Source: Rapana venosa (lineage: Eukaryota > Mollusca > Gastropoda > Neogastropoda > Muricidae). From it: DNA of 64,000 nucleotides. The stretch spans positions 30,430,078 to 30,494,077 of the forward strand of contig CM054165.1 in assembly GCA_028751875.1 (NCBI GenBank), given 5' to 3'. Positions 33,641-46,240 of this stretch are shown piece by piece; the first letter of the stretch is position 1; each line of letters starts with the position of its first letter. Under the pieces are notes generated by a model. That model saw only the letters and a list, made by a program, of their open reading frames with translations, was not told where the DNA came from and searched no databases. The position numbers and the translations under genes are program-made.

Positions 33641-34554
33641 ACCGGTGGTAATGGCTGTAAGGACAGGAGTCATTAGATACAGAGGGACTACTGTAAACAG
33701 TCTGACTGTAATCAAAGTTGATCTCAACGCGGGAAAAGGAATGTAGACTTGCTCTACTGTTACCAGGAATAACTCATCAGAATGTTTTCATCAGATTTGT
33801 CTGGCCGTGGGGGATCTGGTCTCCACAGACCTTGCTGCTAAGGAAACACACTGGACCACTCGTACAGGTGAGGGAGGTTTGAGATCACACAGATGTTTAC
33901 ACAGAGATTATCTGTCTCATGTCCTGACAATCAGTATGAAGTCACATATCAGTGAGTTAGGACACGAGAGTGAACTGTATCATCGTGCATTGGAATAGGG
34001 GAGACAAGACATGGTGACTTGCTAGAGATGGATGATCAACAGCCTGAAATTTGCCAGGACATGACACGACAGGGATAGTTCATAATGAGACTTATAGATA
34101 TCGAACCGCAGAAAAAGGCTGTGTGTATGCATGTTGGACCTGTGCAACACTGTATGTCCTGGTGTTCTGAGGGCAAGGAAAGTGTTCTGCTAAATGGAGG
34201 ACCCTTCTGAGAGTGAGGACACCATTTTCTTTCAGTCTGTTTACTACCTCTCGCTCACAAGTACTCCTATACTACTTTCCATTTGTTGTATGATAGAAAG
34301 ATGGAGTGCTGAGTAACATACATAATGTATATAACAGCATTGGTTTTTTCTCCGCTCTGTAATACAACAAATTGATAAAGGATGTGGATGGACTGTTTTA
34401 TCATTAGCTATTGGCATGCTATACATAGAATGTAAATGACAAGTCATTGCATAGAATCCAACAAAAAGTTCTGGCTTTCTCATGAATGACAAGAGCTTGA
34501 GGCCAATCAAAATGGGACTTGGGGAAACTACAGGTTGCACCAGTGATTACACTA
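33641..34554. other. Likely intron or ectodomain region of the receptor locus
   Basis: Lies between two LDLa-coding pieces. A PDKSDEN-like reading (about 33790-33810, minus) might be a decayed LDLa. Otherwise nothing can be supported. Confidence 0.3.
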
Positions 34555-34770
34555 TCATTGCTCTTTCAGAATAATTCCTGTCTCTTTGTCCGAGGGTGTA
34601 TTCACACCTGGGACAAAACGATAGATGACTGCAGAGTGCCACCAGTCCCTGAAATCAGGGCTGCTGACGAGACAGTGTTCGTTTTCATCCCGTCCATCTT
34701 CACACTCTGTTTTGTGATTGCAGCCACGTGTGCTGGAAGCTAGGGAAGTAGCTGACAGGAACAGTTCCAC
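34555..34770 (-). pseudogene. LDLa-like exon upstream of the receptor remnant
   Basis: The minus-strand frame contains GCNHKTECEDGRDENEHC, matching the C-terminal half of an LDL-receptor class A repeat (Cys, then acidic Asp-Gly-Asp-Glu calcium site, then Cys). It is followed by about 40 residues, FVPGVNTPSDKETG, without clear assignment. Orientation and distance fit an ectodomain exon of the same receptor as 31398-33640, since GRL101-type receptors carry many LDLa repeats. The first Cys half is not visible. Confidence 0.5.
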
Positions 34771-35395
34771 TGATCACTTGTGGCAGCTTTTGCATGATGC
34801 CTTATTTTGATGCACAAAAGAAAAAGAACAGTTTTAAAGTAGTCGCTTTTTTACCGAGAGATACGGGAAAACTCTGCAAGAAACTTTGTATGCCTCTGAA
34901 ACTCGTGAAGAAATCAGATTGTATTGAGATGCTCTTAAGCCAAGACTGCTTGGTCATTTTTGTCTGTTAAAAAACCCAGTGGTCTGCATCATAACCGGAA
35001 GTAACGGTACAAATCACATTTGCTGCATATGCCCCGTTTTCCTTGATGTGACAAAGACCAGTATTTTCACTGGGAAGTTACAAACTTTTTTCAAAAGTGG
35101 AGGGGTGACTCAGAGATGCAATGGTTTCTAGCCGCTGTGATGTAAACAGATGGAGTTGATGTCATGATGAGCAAAAGTTGTCTGTTTCTTTAATCCAGTG
35201 CACATGTATCTGTACAAAAACTAACAATCATTAAAATTCTTAGACAAGTACTACTTTGGAAATTTAAAGTGAAGTTGAATTCCAAGCGGGAATTTGATGA
35301 GCAGTGGGTTAATTAGATGGAGGTGGAAGAAGCATTTATTTAACATTGCAGATCACTAGAGAAGCAAACTGACTACCTTTACCTTTTTAATTTTG
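34771..35395. other. Spacer without recognised gene
   Basis: Normal base composition, no domain seen. The last 60 bases lead directly into the G-free tract. Confidence 0.4.
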
Positions 35396-36265
35396 ACTTT
35401 CAACAACCATCCCAACTCAACAAAAAATCCCCCCCCCCTTAACCCCACCACACCAAAACATAACACATTTATAAACCCTAATCCCAATAAATACACTCCA
35501 ACCCCTTTCTTTACCACTCTCTTTCCCCTCCTTTTCATTCCCACACACAAAATACCAACCACCATTCCAACCAACCCTAAAATTACCTACCAACCTAAAA
35601 AACCACAAACTTATTAAACCAATACACACATTAAACCCATTAATAAATTACCACCATCCAACCCCATCCCCAAACACCCCCTACAATAACCAACTTCATA
35701 CAAAACAACTACCTAATCACCCATATAATACCAAAATTCACAAACCTCCAAAAACACATATTTATTCACCCAATTAATCATCCCTAAAAATCCCCAAATT
35801 ATCTTTAACTCAACTATTCATCAATTACAACTATTCTTTAAATTTTAATACCTATTTCACTATACTACAACTACCTCCACCTATACTACCATCACATTCT
35901 CATTTAATTATATAAACACCCACTCTTCCTCTTTACCTACCTACATTCTTATTCCCCATAACCCTCTCCTCCTCCCCCTCACCCACCTATATTCATTCCA
36001 TTACCATTCCATTCCCACTCTCACACCATTAACCCTATCTATTCTTCTAAAATTCCCCTCATACTTTCATTATATCCTCCCACATATATCAATATTCAAA
36101 ACACCAAATAACACTCAACAAATTCCCCCCATTAACCACACTCCCATTTTCATTTAAATACCTAATAAACATCATAAATAAATTAACACCTCTTCACTAA
36201 CCAATACAACCTTTACCAAATCAAACCCTAACCTCAAAAACTTAACCACTTTACCACCTTTCTAT
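35396..36265. other. 870-bp tract with no G on the plus strand
   Basis: No G between 35395 and 36266; after one G the next is at 36352. A, C and T are all common and the sequence is not a simple repeat. Open frames in it (for example 35393-35617) follow from the bias and are not genes. Confidence 0.95.
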
Positions 36266-36420
36266 GTATTTACCACCCTCACTCCCCCACACACCTTAAA
36301 TAAATAATTAATCCTCTACCCTCCAACCCCACTTCCACCCAACAACCCTAAGCTACTCCGAATCCAACACATTCGTCTTACAATCCAATCTATATTCATT
36401 ATCTTCCATTACATAATGTT

Positions 36421-38393
36421 CATAAGTACGTGGACACGTTTTCAGCATCATCTTTTTTTCTATTTTTACTAACACCACCAAAATTTGTGTCTCCTTTAAT
36501 CTTTAAGTAAGGTCCGGCTTTCTGAGAACCGTAACGTTCTGTGTGTTATCTGTCAGATTTACACTTCTTCTATGGGTGAGTCTGTCCATACCCCTTCCCA
36601 GTGACAGTTGAGCGTCTTTCCGTAGACGTGGTTGATTTCCCTGGTGGTTCATGCTGTTTTGTACTTGAGGCTGATGACAGGTTTTTGTGTTTGGGTGGAA
36701 GCATACTAGCGGTAAATGCGCTGTCAGACTGTTCTTCACGGGAAATTCACTTTCCCCCATAAGGTTCTATCTCTCTTTGTAGGTACGAATTCGATTCTTC
36801 ACTTCTCTACCCCCCTCCCCCCCCCACCCCCCCAGTGCGCCCCAGTAGGATGTTTATCTTCAATCTATTTTATTAAAAATGCTATGTTTTGTCTAGAGAG
36901 TTCTCATTTGTATGTGAAACATTCGGTATTTCTAAATTTAGATTGATATGATCGAGTCCTGAGTGAGTTGGGATTCAGTGCAATTTTGTGTATCAAGCAG
37001 CTATGTGTGGATATTATTGTTATTCTGTAAGAACAATTCTCTATTGAGGAAGATTTTTTTAAAGGCATTTTAACTTAACTGTATTTGAACATAAACGATT
37101 AAGGAATAGACATCAGTCCTTGTTTAGATTCAAAATGTAGATGATTCTATGAGTGTACAGGGTGGAGTCTTTGGGTGTAAACAATTTGTCAACCTAGGGG
37201 ATGCAAGGGCAATAACCCTTGGTGCCTTAGTGCTAGATACGGGCTTATGCTGAGGGATGGCAATTATTGCCTGTTCTAGGTTCCTGTGGGAGTCTGCAGT
37301 GGTGGAGTCAAGTCTGGAGAGGGGGCTTGCCCAGTGTGTCTTGGAGAGTGCCACTGGCAGCTTGTCCTTGACCCTCTGGAGTTTCTGTCTCCCTTCATCC
37401 CCTGGACTGTACCTCTTTTTCCCCATGGACCCGTTTCCCCTTCTGCGGCTGCCGTATGAGCAATGTAGACTTGCTACCCGATGGTGACAGTGTGTGGGGA
37501 CTGTGCTGAGACTGTGAGGGGAGCGGGAGGGGAGCATCTCTCAGCTGGGCTCAGAACTGTTGGTGAAGAGCGGAGGGGTACGTAAGTTAAAAAGTGTGGA
37601 TGGAGGGTGAATCTGTGTTTGAAAGTGGATTTAAGTGTTTGTCTGACGTGATTGAATTTTGGAATATGAACAGTAAAGTCTGGAACTTTTTCTTCTGTGT
37701 TCTGTGTTTGTTGTTGTTGGGAAGATAGTTAGAGTGGGAATGGGTGGGGGTTTAGCCACAATCCATGAAGGAGCGATACAAATACAGATTGTATGACTAA
37801 ATTCAAGAAACAGTTCTTTACATGCCCTTTCAAAGCTTTACACAAAGATATGTATAAAGCAACCAGGAGCAAAAGAGGGTACCATCTGTTTGCATTCAAA
37901 ATCAAAGTCATTTCTTCTTTATATCCTGCACAACACTTCTTTGTCCTGTGTGAACAGAGTCCATTTTCTAGTCTTCACTATGGACCTATTGTAGAACTTT
38001 TGAAAAGTCTAGCTGTCAAGTGCACAAGAAGTTTTGATGTGCACATTTGTCTCTTTTGAAAAGTGGCCAATCTTTTTATAGTTACTGCAAGTATATTTGT
38101 TCTAAGTGAAGATTAGGGCCTTTTCCCTAAAATTTGCAGTAGGGTGGAGGACGTGATTGTCACTTACTGGGCTTACTTGAGCATGGCCTGTGTCCTCTCA
38201 TCACTACTTGGTAGTGATTGGCTAACACATATGAAGTGTTGCTCACCCTAGTCATTGATGTAAAGCCAAAACAAGACTTCACCACTTTTGCCTTTGGCCA
38301 GGGTAGGTTGGGACCTCATGACTGAATTGTCCCTTTCAGCTAGGCTGTTGGGGAGGGAGAAGTAATGAGCTATAATTTTGTACTGAAACTTGG
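36421..38393. other. Spacer with one unassigned long frame
   Basis: The minus frame at 37130-37537 (135 codons, SRRRGNGSMGKKRYSPGDEG and a Ser/Pro/Thr-rich end) shows no known domain. The plus frame at 37793-38059 (88 codons) likewise. A C-run lies at 36812-36834. No promoter or RNA gene recognised. Confidence 0.3.
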
Positions 38394-38676
38394 ACTTGTC
38401 AAGTTAAACTAATGAAGGAAACTTGTCAAGTTAAACTAATGAAGGAAACTTGTCAAGTTGAACTTATGAAGGAAACTTGTCAAGTTGAACTTGTCAGTTG
38501 AACTTATGAAGGAAACTTGTCAAGTTAAACTTATGAAGGAAACTTGTCAAGTTAAACTTATGAAGGAAACTTGTCAAGTTAAACTTATGAAGGAAACTTG
38601 TCAAGTTGAACTTATGAAGGAAACTTGTCAAGTTAAACTTATGAAGGAAACTTGTCAAGTTGAACTTACGAAGGAA
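38394..38676. repeat. 27-bp minisatellite, 10 units
   Basis: Consensus unit ACTTGTCAAGTTAAACTTATGAAGGAA. The fourth unit is 40 bp because of a 13-bp internal duplication; the other nine are 27 bp (9 x 27 + 40 = 283). In one frame it encodes the nonapeptide LMKETCQVK repeatedly. The opposite strand is open too (KFNLTSFLH). It abuts the terminal end of the block B DIRS element and is not present at the end of copies A or C. Confidence 0.95.
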
Positions 38677-41205
38677 ACTAAGGAAAGAAATAAGAAGTGA
38701 CAAAGAAAGAAAATTTAAAAAACAATAAATATAAATAAATAAACAAAAGGAAGTGGGAAAAGAAGGTAAAACTATGGATGGAAATAAGAGATGATTGTGA
38801 AGGAAAGTGTCACTAATAAAATGATAGGGTGACCTTCAAGGAATGGACCCTCATTCAAAATACAGGGTGAGTACAACATTAAGTTCAAAATTAATTTTAT
38901 TCTTTAACTTAATATGGTTCTGTTGTCTTGTCACAGGATTACAGGCCATTCCATATCTGGATGAATACTTAAACGTGAACAATCTTCAACCCAGAAGTAA
39001 CATGGAGAATCTTGAACTGTCTGCCTTAGCAGAGGAAGAGGCATTTTGGGAAGAAGAAAGAAGACTTTCCCTAAATATCAACAATTTTTACTTGTGAATA
39101 TTCCGGATGTTTTGGAGGCCACACCTCAAAAGGATACAGGAGGCTGTTATAAACTTGAGACAGAATCCTTTATTGTTATCTTCTGACTGAACTGTTGAAC
39201 ATTGGTGAAGTTATCCATTCAGCTTGAATGCACTATATTGATGTGATAAATTGATGTGTGCTATCACGTATGAAATTAATCGTGACATAATTACAGTAAA
39301 TAAATCTCTTTGTAGAGGGAGAGGGAACTTTAACCTTGTGTGACCTCTGGTTGATTGGAGTGATAGCTGAGTTTGCTGGAGGTTTCTGGGAGCGTATGTG
39401 TGTACAACTGCCTATGACTGGTAGTGTGACACTAGCATTTGTCCACATAGCCATCTTGAGAGAGTCTCCAATAGTAGCTCCATGTTTCAGTATTGCTGAA
39501 GATGATGCACCTTCAAAACTACAGGAAGAGAAATCCTCAATCCCTGCCTTACCAAGGGCAGTTTTCAACCATCTGGCAATTACAACTTTTGAGGCCGCCA
39601 GTCCATCTGGCCCAATATAGTACAATATCAACCTGTCACATTTATCTGATCAATAATAAACTGTACTTTATGACATACTCATTAAAACAATTCATGACAC
39701 ACAACCCTTTTTCTTGCTCAAATTCCCCAAACCTTAACTGATCACCCTACGACTTGTACCCTCTGTTTTCCCATTCTCTGTCTGTATAACTGCTGACAAA
39801 GCACTGCATGTGATGTTAATAGCACTACAACATTGCCCTAATTCATAAAGGTGTGCATGCAAGACATTCTAACATTCTAACCTATAGATGCATAAAAGGG
39901 ATTTTTGTTCCTTTCAGCACAGAAAACTTTCCATCTTCTGAGGTAAGTGGCATACTGTTTCTGTGTGGTCCCTTTCCATGCTGCACACATGGTGTCACAA
40001 GTTGTGTAATGATATCTTTGTGTTTGGGTTGCTTCCCTAATAACTCAACTGCAGTCAGCTGTAGTTTGGCGTGAAGAGAGTGAGGACTGTTGTTGCGAGG
40101 AAGACACTGCATGTTTTTCCCTTTCGGCAGCAAAACAGGAGGTTGGACCAGCAGTATCACAATCTGTGGATACCAAAGAGCCATCATCCAGTATGGGGCT
40201 GTCAGGATGCCTTCTGTCTGGTCTCTCGGCAGTTGGGCCAAGACTCTGTAGCAAGATGAAAGGAGGGAAAGCATTTATAAAATATGTCTTCCAGCTTACA
40301 CTAAGTGCATCCACTGCAAATGCATCTGGATCTGGTTTACAAGAAGTATATGGCTTTACCTGAAAGTTCAGGTAGGAGGTAAACATTTTCATTTCTGGCA
40401 TACCCATGCTTTGTATCAATGTGTGAAATATTTGGGAATTCAGCCTGTATTCAGTGTTGTTATTAAAGTTTCTTGACTCATAGTCTGCCTCCACGTTCAA
40501 TTTGCCAGAAAGGCATACCAGTGTAAACTATATATTTTTAGTCCAGATTCTCATTGCAATTACATCACAGTCTCTGCATGTGATCCTCCCATATTTTCTA
40601 AGTAGGAAACAACTAAAGTTTTGTCTGTCAAGACACTGGCATGTTTAATACTTTCTTTTCAAAGCTTTTCAAGGCAAACTCAATTGCAAGCAATTCAAGC
40701 ACAATAACATAGGAGCCTTTTCTTCTGTAGTCCATCTTATCCCTGTATTTTGTAAGCTAAGGACTGCACCCCAATCACCAGAGGTTGTGGCATCTATTCA
40801 CAGTTCTCCTGATGGGTCAAGCTGCTCTATGCTAAAGGACAGTTGGTCAGCATTTTTAATCCACCAATCCAACTCCTGTTTCTTTCTGCTGATAAAACCA
40901 CAAGGGCTTGAAAATTCTGTTTACTCTCTTTCAGAGCATCAGTTTTTTTCACTTTCTAATTGTCTGTAAAACAATTGTCCCCTTAATCTTGCTGGAAAAG
41001 TCAAAGCGACTGATTAGGTGTGCCACTTTCCCTATTGTAACTGGACTTGTTTTTACTGTAATCTCTTACAAGAAGTTTTTAATTCATGTGTCCGTTCTGG
41101 TATCAGTATAACCATCATGCTTTTATAATCCAAACAAAACCCTAGGAACTCATATTAAATACAATATATTTTGGTATTTAATCCAACTTGTCTTCATACA
41201 TGACA
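38677..41205 (-). mobile_element. DIRS-like element, 3' two-thirds, inverted (block B)
   Basis: Reverse-oriented copy of 46740-49098. Minus-strand frames give the RNase H region (about 41100-40500), its C-terminal part (40500-40045: CKPDPDAFAVDALSVSW and INAFPPFILLQS), and the recombinase C-terminus (39631-39233). Gag and the RT core are absent: at about 41205 it joins block sequence equivalent to 43880. In the recombinase the SFRGAS box reads SFEGAS, so the conserved Arg is replaced by Glu. Confidence 0.75.
38843..39097 (+). CDS. Antisense mini-ORF of the DIRS-like element (copy B)
   Basis: ATG at 38843, donor GTGAGT at 38867, acceptor CAG ending at 38944, stop at 39095-39097. Both the unspliced (84 codons) and the spliced (58 codons) forms are open, since the putative intron is 78 nt. 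The intron has a pyrimidine-rich end (TTCTGTTGTCTTGTCACAG). It lies opposite to the recombinase gene. Function unknown. Confidence 0.45.
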   Translation: MDPHSKYRVSTTLSSKLILFFNLIWFCCLVTGLQAIPYLDEYLNVNNLQPRSNMENLELSALAEEEAFWEEERRLSLNINNFYL

Positions 41206-41231
41206 AATCCAAGTGACATATAAAAGTATTT

Positions 41232-41492
<261 letters not shown>

Positions 41493-41497
41493 CTTGT

Positions 41498-42531
41498 CCA
41501 GTCAGTCCTGGTTTGTTAAATCCTTGTTCAGTATTATTATAGAGGTGGGGATAAAGCCGTTTTTTACTTCAAAGGGTTTTGAATTTGGTACTCTGTAGCG
41601 CTTTTGAGATGGAAGGAGTTCAAAATATTTAGCAAGCACATGCGTACCATCACTCAAGATTTCTTTTGCTCTGCCTTGCCCACAACCTTCATACAGATCA
41701 TTTAGCTTCGTTTAAGCACAACACACAATTTTGCCACAGCCTGTTACAATTCTGTTTAGTACATTTTTGTTTTTGACATTCAGTGTTTTATACTAGCAGA
41801 TTAAAGAAAAAGAAATGATAGACTCAATAAAACATTTATGGAAATTTTGCAAAACTTAAATATTGACCTGAGGACTCCTGAGCTTTTGAAGAAAAAAGAC
41901 AGGAGAATGACATTTCTTATCTATCATATCTGTATTGGCAGTGACGTTTAATTTATCATCAATGACAGTACCTAAGCATTTATATTCATGAATCCCTTCT
42001 ACTTTTAAACCATCGATATAAAGATCTGGTACAGGCTGTAGGTTTTTGCGGAAGTCAATAAGCATTTATTTTGTTTCTTTTATACATTCAAGTCCAGATA
42101 GCTTCTTTTGCACCAGGAGGAATAGGCTTCAACTTTTTCAGAATATACTACATAAGAATTGGACAGATCTACAAACGCAGAATCATCAGAATATTTAATC
42201 AATGGTATGGTATCAGTACCAGTGCAGTCATTACTATACAGAGTAAAAAGGATAGGAGACAGAACATTACCTTGAGGAGAGCCAGTGGACGTTGACTTTT
42301 CAGCTGATATTGCTTTTTGAAATCGAACAGATTCACCAGAAAGTTTATAACCCAAAGAATGAGCTGAGGACAGGCATTCGGTGAAAGTAATTTGAGTCCT
42401 GGGAGATGGGGCTGGATGGTATTGAAGGCAGAGGAAAAGTCAATGAACACTATGCCTCTTCTGAGCATGCATATTCCACATTTCATATATCGTGCAGTTT
42501 GGGGAAATTCTAAACAGAGGAGTCAACTAAA
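41498..42531 (-). pseudogene. Rex1-like LINE RT, C-terminal half (block B)
   Basis: Minus-strand reading with VFIDFSSAFNTIQPH, STGSPQGNVLSPILFTLY, LIKYSDDSAFVDLSN and EMLIDFRKNLQPVPDLYIDG. Better preserved than copy A. The right end is cut by the gap. Confidence 0.75.
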
Positions 42532-43031
42532 NNNNNNNNNNNNNNNNNNNNNNNNNNNNNNNNNNNNNNNNNNNNNNNNNNNNNNNNNNNNNNNNNNNNN
42601 NNNNNNNNNNNNNNNNNNNNNNNNNNNNNNNNNNNNNNNNNNNNNNNNNNNNNNNNNNNNNNNNNNNNNNNNNNNNNNNNNNNNNNNNNNNNNNNNNNNN
42701 NNNNNNNNNNNNNNNNNNNNNNNNNNNNNNNNNNNNNNNNNNNNNNNNNNNNNNNNNNNNNNNNNNNNNNNNNNNNNNNNNNNNNNNNNNNNNNNNNNNN
42801 NNNNNNNNNNNNNNNNNNNNNNNNNNNNNNNNNNNNNNNNNNNNNNNNNNNNNNNNNNNNNNNNNNNNNNNNNNNNNNNNNNNNNNNNNNNNNNNNNNNN
42901 NNNNNNNNNNNNNNNNNNNNNNNNNNNNNNNNNNNNNNNNNNNNNNNNNNNNNNNNNNNNNNNNNNNNNNNNNNNNNNNNNNNNNNNNNNNNNNNNNNNN
43001 NNNNNNNNNNNNNNNNNNNNNNNNNNNNNNN
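42532..43031. other. Assembly gap, 500 N
   Basis: Exactly 500 N, located at the centre of the B/C inverted pair. Confidence 1.
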
Positions 43032-43662
43032 AGCCATTCCTCCTGGTGCAAAAGAAGCTATCTGGACTTGAATGTATAAAAGAAACAAAAGAAATGCTTA
43101 TTGACTTCCGCAAAAACCTACAGCCTGTACCAGATCTTTATATCGATGGTTTAAAAGTAGAACGGATTCATGAATATAAATGCTTAGGTACTGTCATTGA
43201 TGATAAATTAAACGTCACTGCCAATACAGATATGATAGATAAGAAATGTCATTCTCCTGTCTTTTTTCTTCAAAAGCTCAGGAGTCCTCAGGTCAATATT
43301 AAAGTTTTGCAAAAATTCCATAAATGTTTTATTGAGTCTATCATTTCTTTTTCTTTAATCTGCTAGTATAAAACACTGAATGTCAAAAACAAAAATGTAC
43401 TAAACAGAATTGTAACACGCTGTGGCAAAATTGTGTTGTGCGTAAACGAAGCTAAATGATCTGTATGAATGTCGTGGGAAAGGCAGAGCAAAAGAAATCT
43501 TGAGTAATGGTACGCATGTGCTTGCTAAATATTTTGAACTCCTTCCATCTCAAAAGCGCTACAGAGTTCCCAAACTCAAAACCCTCCAAAGTAAAAACAG
43601 CTTTATCCCCACCTCTATCATAATACTGAACAAGGATTTAACAAACCAGGACTGACTGGACT
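43032..43662 (+). pseudogene. Rex1-like LINE RT, extreme C-terminal part (block C)
   Basis: Begins just after RT motif C with SSWCKRSYLDLNV-like sequence and continues EMLIDFRKNLQPVPDLYIDG. Its upstream portion would lie in the gap. Confidence 0.7.
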
Positions 43663-43669
43663 AGATATA

Positions 43670-43673
43670 AAGA

Positions 43674-43741
<68 letters not shown>

Positions 43742-44293
43742 ATGACAATGACAATGACATAGTCTTTTATTTCGAGGATAATGAATAAGCACAGATAGCT
43801 TCTTTGCATCCAACCCCCGCCCTTAAGGATACATCATATGACAATAAAATAAACCCAATAACCATACATTCATACAGTAAAAAGAAGACAAAAACAGAAG
43901 CAAAAAACACAAAGAAACACCCCAAAGAAAGAAGAAAGAACAAAAAATGAAATAAAATAAACACAACACCCCCCCCCCCCAAAAACAACGACAAAAACGA
44001 ACAGCAAGGAAACCAAAGAAAATATAAACAACAAGGGGGGACAACCAAATAATCACCCTCCCGGCCCCCCCCCAAAAAAACCTCCAACAAAACAAACCCA
44101 TCATATAAAGGAGAACAAACCATGTAAATAGTATTATTTTGGTAAACAGGAAAATAAACGTCAACAAATTTATTATTTTGTTTATATGGAAAGCAACAGC
44201 AATAGTAAGGTACACGAGAATAAATGCTATATAAGCAGACTTTAGGAGATTATGCAAAAGCAATTTACACCCCCATGCTCCTGCGTGTACAAG

Positions 44294-44355
<62 letters not shown>
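43670..44355. repeat. Block C non-coding unit with (GT)(GA)n arrays
   Basis: Matches 4470-5060 joined to 6690-6810. GA arrays lie at 43686-43737 and 44295-44355. It lacks the CR1-like LINE present in block A. Confidence 0.75.
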
Positions 44356-44358
<3 letters not shown>

Positions 44359-44498
44359 GATCAGGAGTAAAAGATAAGAAGAGTGCAGCCCTCTTCCTTT
44401 CTTTTTTTTAAGACTGTTTTATTTATCTTTTTTATTTTAAATTTTGATCTACTATAGTGTAAGTTTTATTATAGGAAATGTCAGTATAACTAAGATGT

Positions 44499-44632
44499 GG
44501 TGTGTGTGTGTGTGTGTGCGCGCGCGCGCGTGTGTGTGCGCACGCGTTCATCTGCAGGTGCAGATGTGTTTGTGCGAGTGTGTATATATGTATATATGTA
44601 TGTATGGCTGTGTGTGTGGGGGGGGGGGGGGG
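44499..44632. repeat. (GT)/(CG)/(GTAT) microsatellite ending in 15 G
   Basis: Block C counterpart of 6942-7103. Confidence 0.9.
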
Positions 44633-44879
44633 TGAGGGGTGGTAAGTGTGTGTGGTGTATGCACCCATAATTGCCTGTTTTTATGCTGCTGTCCATATGC
44701 GGATGAAAAATGTTGAAACTGGGGAAAATGGTTGGCTGGGTCTGTGACACTGATTTGCATTATCTTATGTTTACCTGTTGTTTGTTTTTAACTTTGCTTG
44801 CTTGTAATTAGCAGGAATTTCTCGCCCTCTTGAGACATTAAAAGTTCGTATTGGTATTCGTATGCTTCCAGAACCCATC

Positions 44880-45180
44880 CTTTGGTATTTCATCACACTC
44901 TCTCATCTCATCTGCTCAGTAACCCCTTCCTGGATCGTAGGGGCACTGCAGTGATGGACGTTGCACCAGTTGGCTCCATTTGCAGTGGTTGGGGGCAAGT
45001 GCCTGGGTTGTGGAGAAGATCTTCTGGTCCATTCAGGGGATGTTGTCTGCCCATTTCTTCTTCGGCCTGCCTCGCCTTGTCTTCCCCTGCACTGTTCCTT
45101 GCAGTGTATGGTCTTGGAGAGCCCATCTGATCTTGTCACATGCCCATACCATCTGAGCTTCTTTTTCTTGACTGTGGTAA
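44880..45180 (-). pseudogene. RTE-like LINE C-terminal fragment (block C)
   Basis: Copy of 7345-7650, with further frame damage. Confidence 0.6.
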
Positions 45181-45299
45181 TGTAGCCTTTTTGTTTTTGT
45201 CCTAAAACTTGATCTGTTGTGTTTATTATATCAAATCTATTGAATTTTGTAATATTGTTATTTGCACTTTTTGTACTATCATGAAAACCCCCCTGAATT

Positions 45300-46240
45300 T
45301 AATGGTGGAGACCAAAGCAGTCATTAAGCACAAGGAAGATGATTTGTTGAGTGACGAATGTACACTCTCAAAACCTCAAAGGTGATGAACATAATCGACC
45401 TGTTCGTTCTCACCAGGAGATGCTGTCCATCCCTATACAAGGCTTGGAAGAAATGGAGGACCAGCATTTTTAGACTTGGCCAGTCTGCATCAGACAAGGG
45501 GCAGAAGTCAGGGACCAAGCTGTGGAAAACTTTCAGCCCAAACATGCTTGGTTGATGGAGACACCCCAGTTTCAAACTTGCAAACAAAGAAAATACAGTA
45601 TCTCTCCTGATACGGAGGATGAGATTGAAGACCTGATCTCAGATAAACCAGAAACGTTTTGTAGCTATGGTCATGTTGGCATGCTTGAAGGTATTGAAAA
45701 CAGCTACCAGTCCTACAAAGATGAGGGCCTGACGTGGCAGAAAAGTTGACTCAGGTTATTGCAAAATGCAAAAAGTCAAAATGTTGGAAGAAAAGAAGAA
45801 ACAAAAGCAGTATAAACATAAGCAGTAAGGAAATTGCCCTATCAAAGTTTCCAAGGTAAATCCTGAAATATGGGCGATGCTAGACAATGATGCAAAGGGC
45901 TATGACCTTCATGGTCAAAAGAGCAAAGAAAGGCTGCTCACAAAAGCTACTCGTGCTTTGCTAAAGATCAGCAATGAAATGGTGGAAAACGCATCCACTG
46001 GAAACTTAACACACCTCAAATCTGTCATAGATGATGTTGCTTCCATTACTAGGGCATCCCATGACATTTCAGTGGACAGGAGGAAAAGAATTATGACTGC
46101 TCCAAATGTAAAAAATACACTTTTGAAAGCTGGTCTCCAGCAACATACGGAAAACTTACCTCCTTTTTGGCAATAATCTAACAACTACATTGTCCACCAC
46201 TGAGTTGGTAACAAAATTGGAAACAGATTTCATCATCTCA
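45300..46240 (+). pseudogene. DIRS-like gag region
   Basis: Frames at 45522-45749 and 45877-46176. The second (99 codons) has a helical ATRALLKISNEMVEN, a DDVASITRASHDISVDRRKR block and a downstream LFGNNLT-like motif. DIRS and Ngaro gag proteins carry the same succession (helix, 'LLGHASHEISMRRR'-like block, 'LFGDD'). It would package the element's RNA. Frame changes lie near 45760 and 46150. Confidence 0.6.

Noticed and set aside
32070..33998. Plus-strand frames of 60-134 codons in the receptor locus
   Set aside because: The minus strand has clear LDLa/LRR/7TM motifs at the same places; the plus frames are shadows.
38394..38676. Direct repeats suggestive of a CRISPR array
   Set aside because: Units are contiguous with no spacers, and the DNA is from an animal genome.
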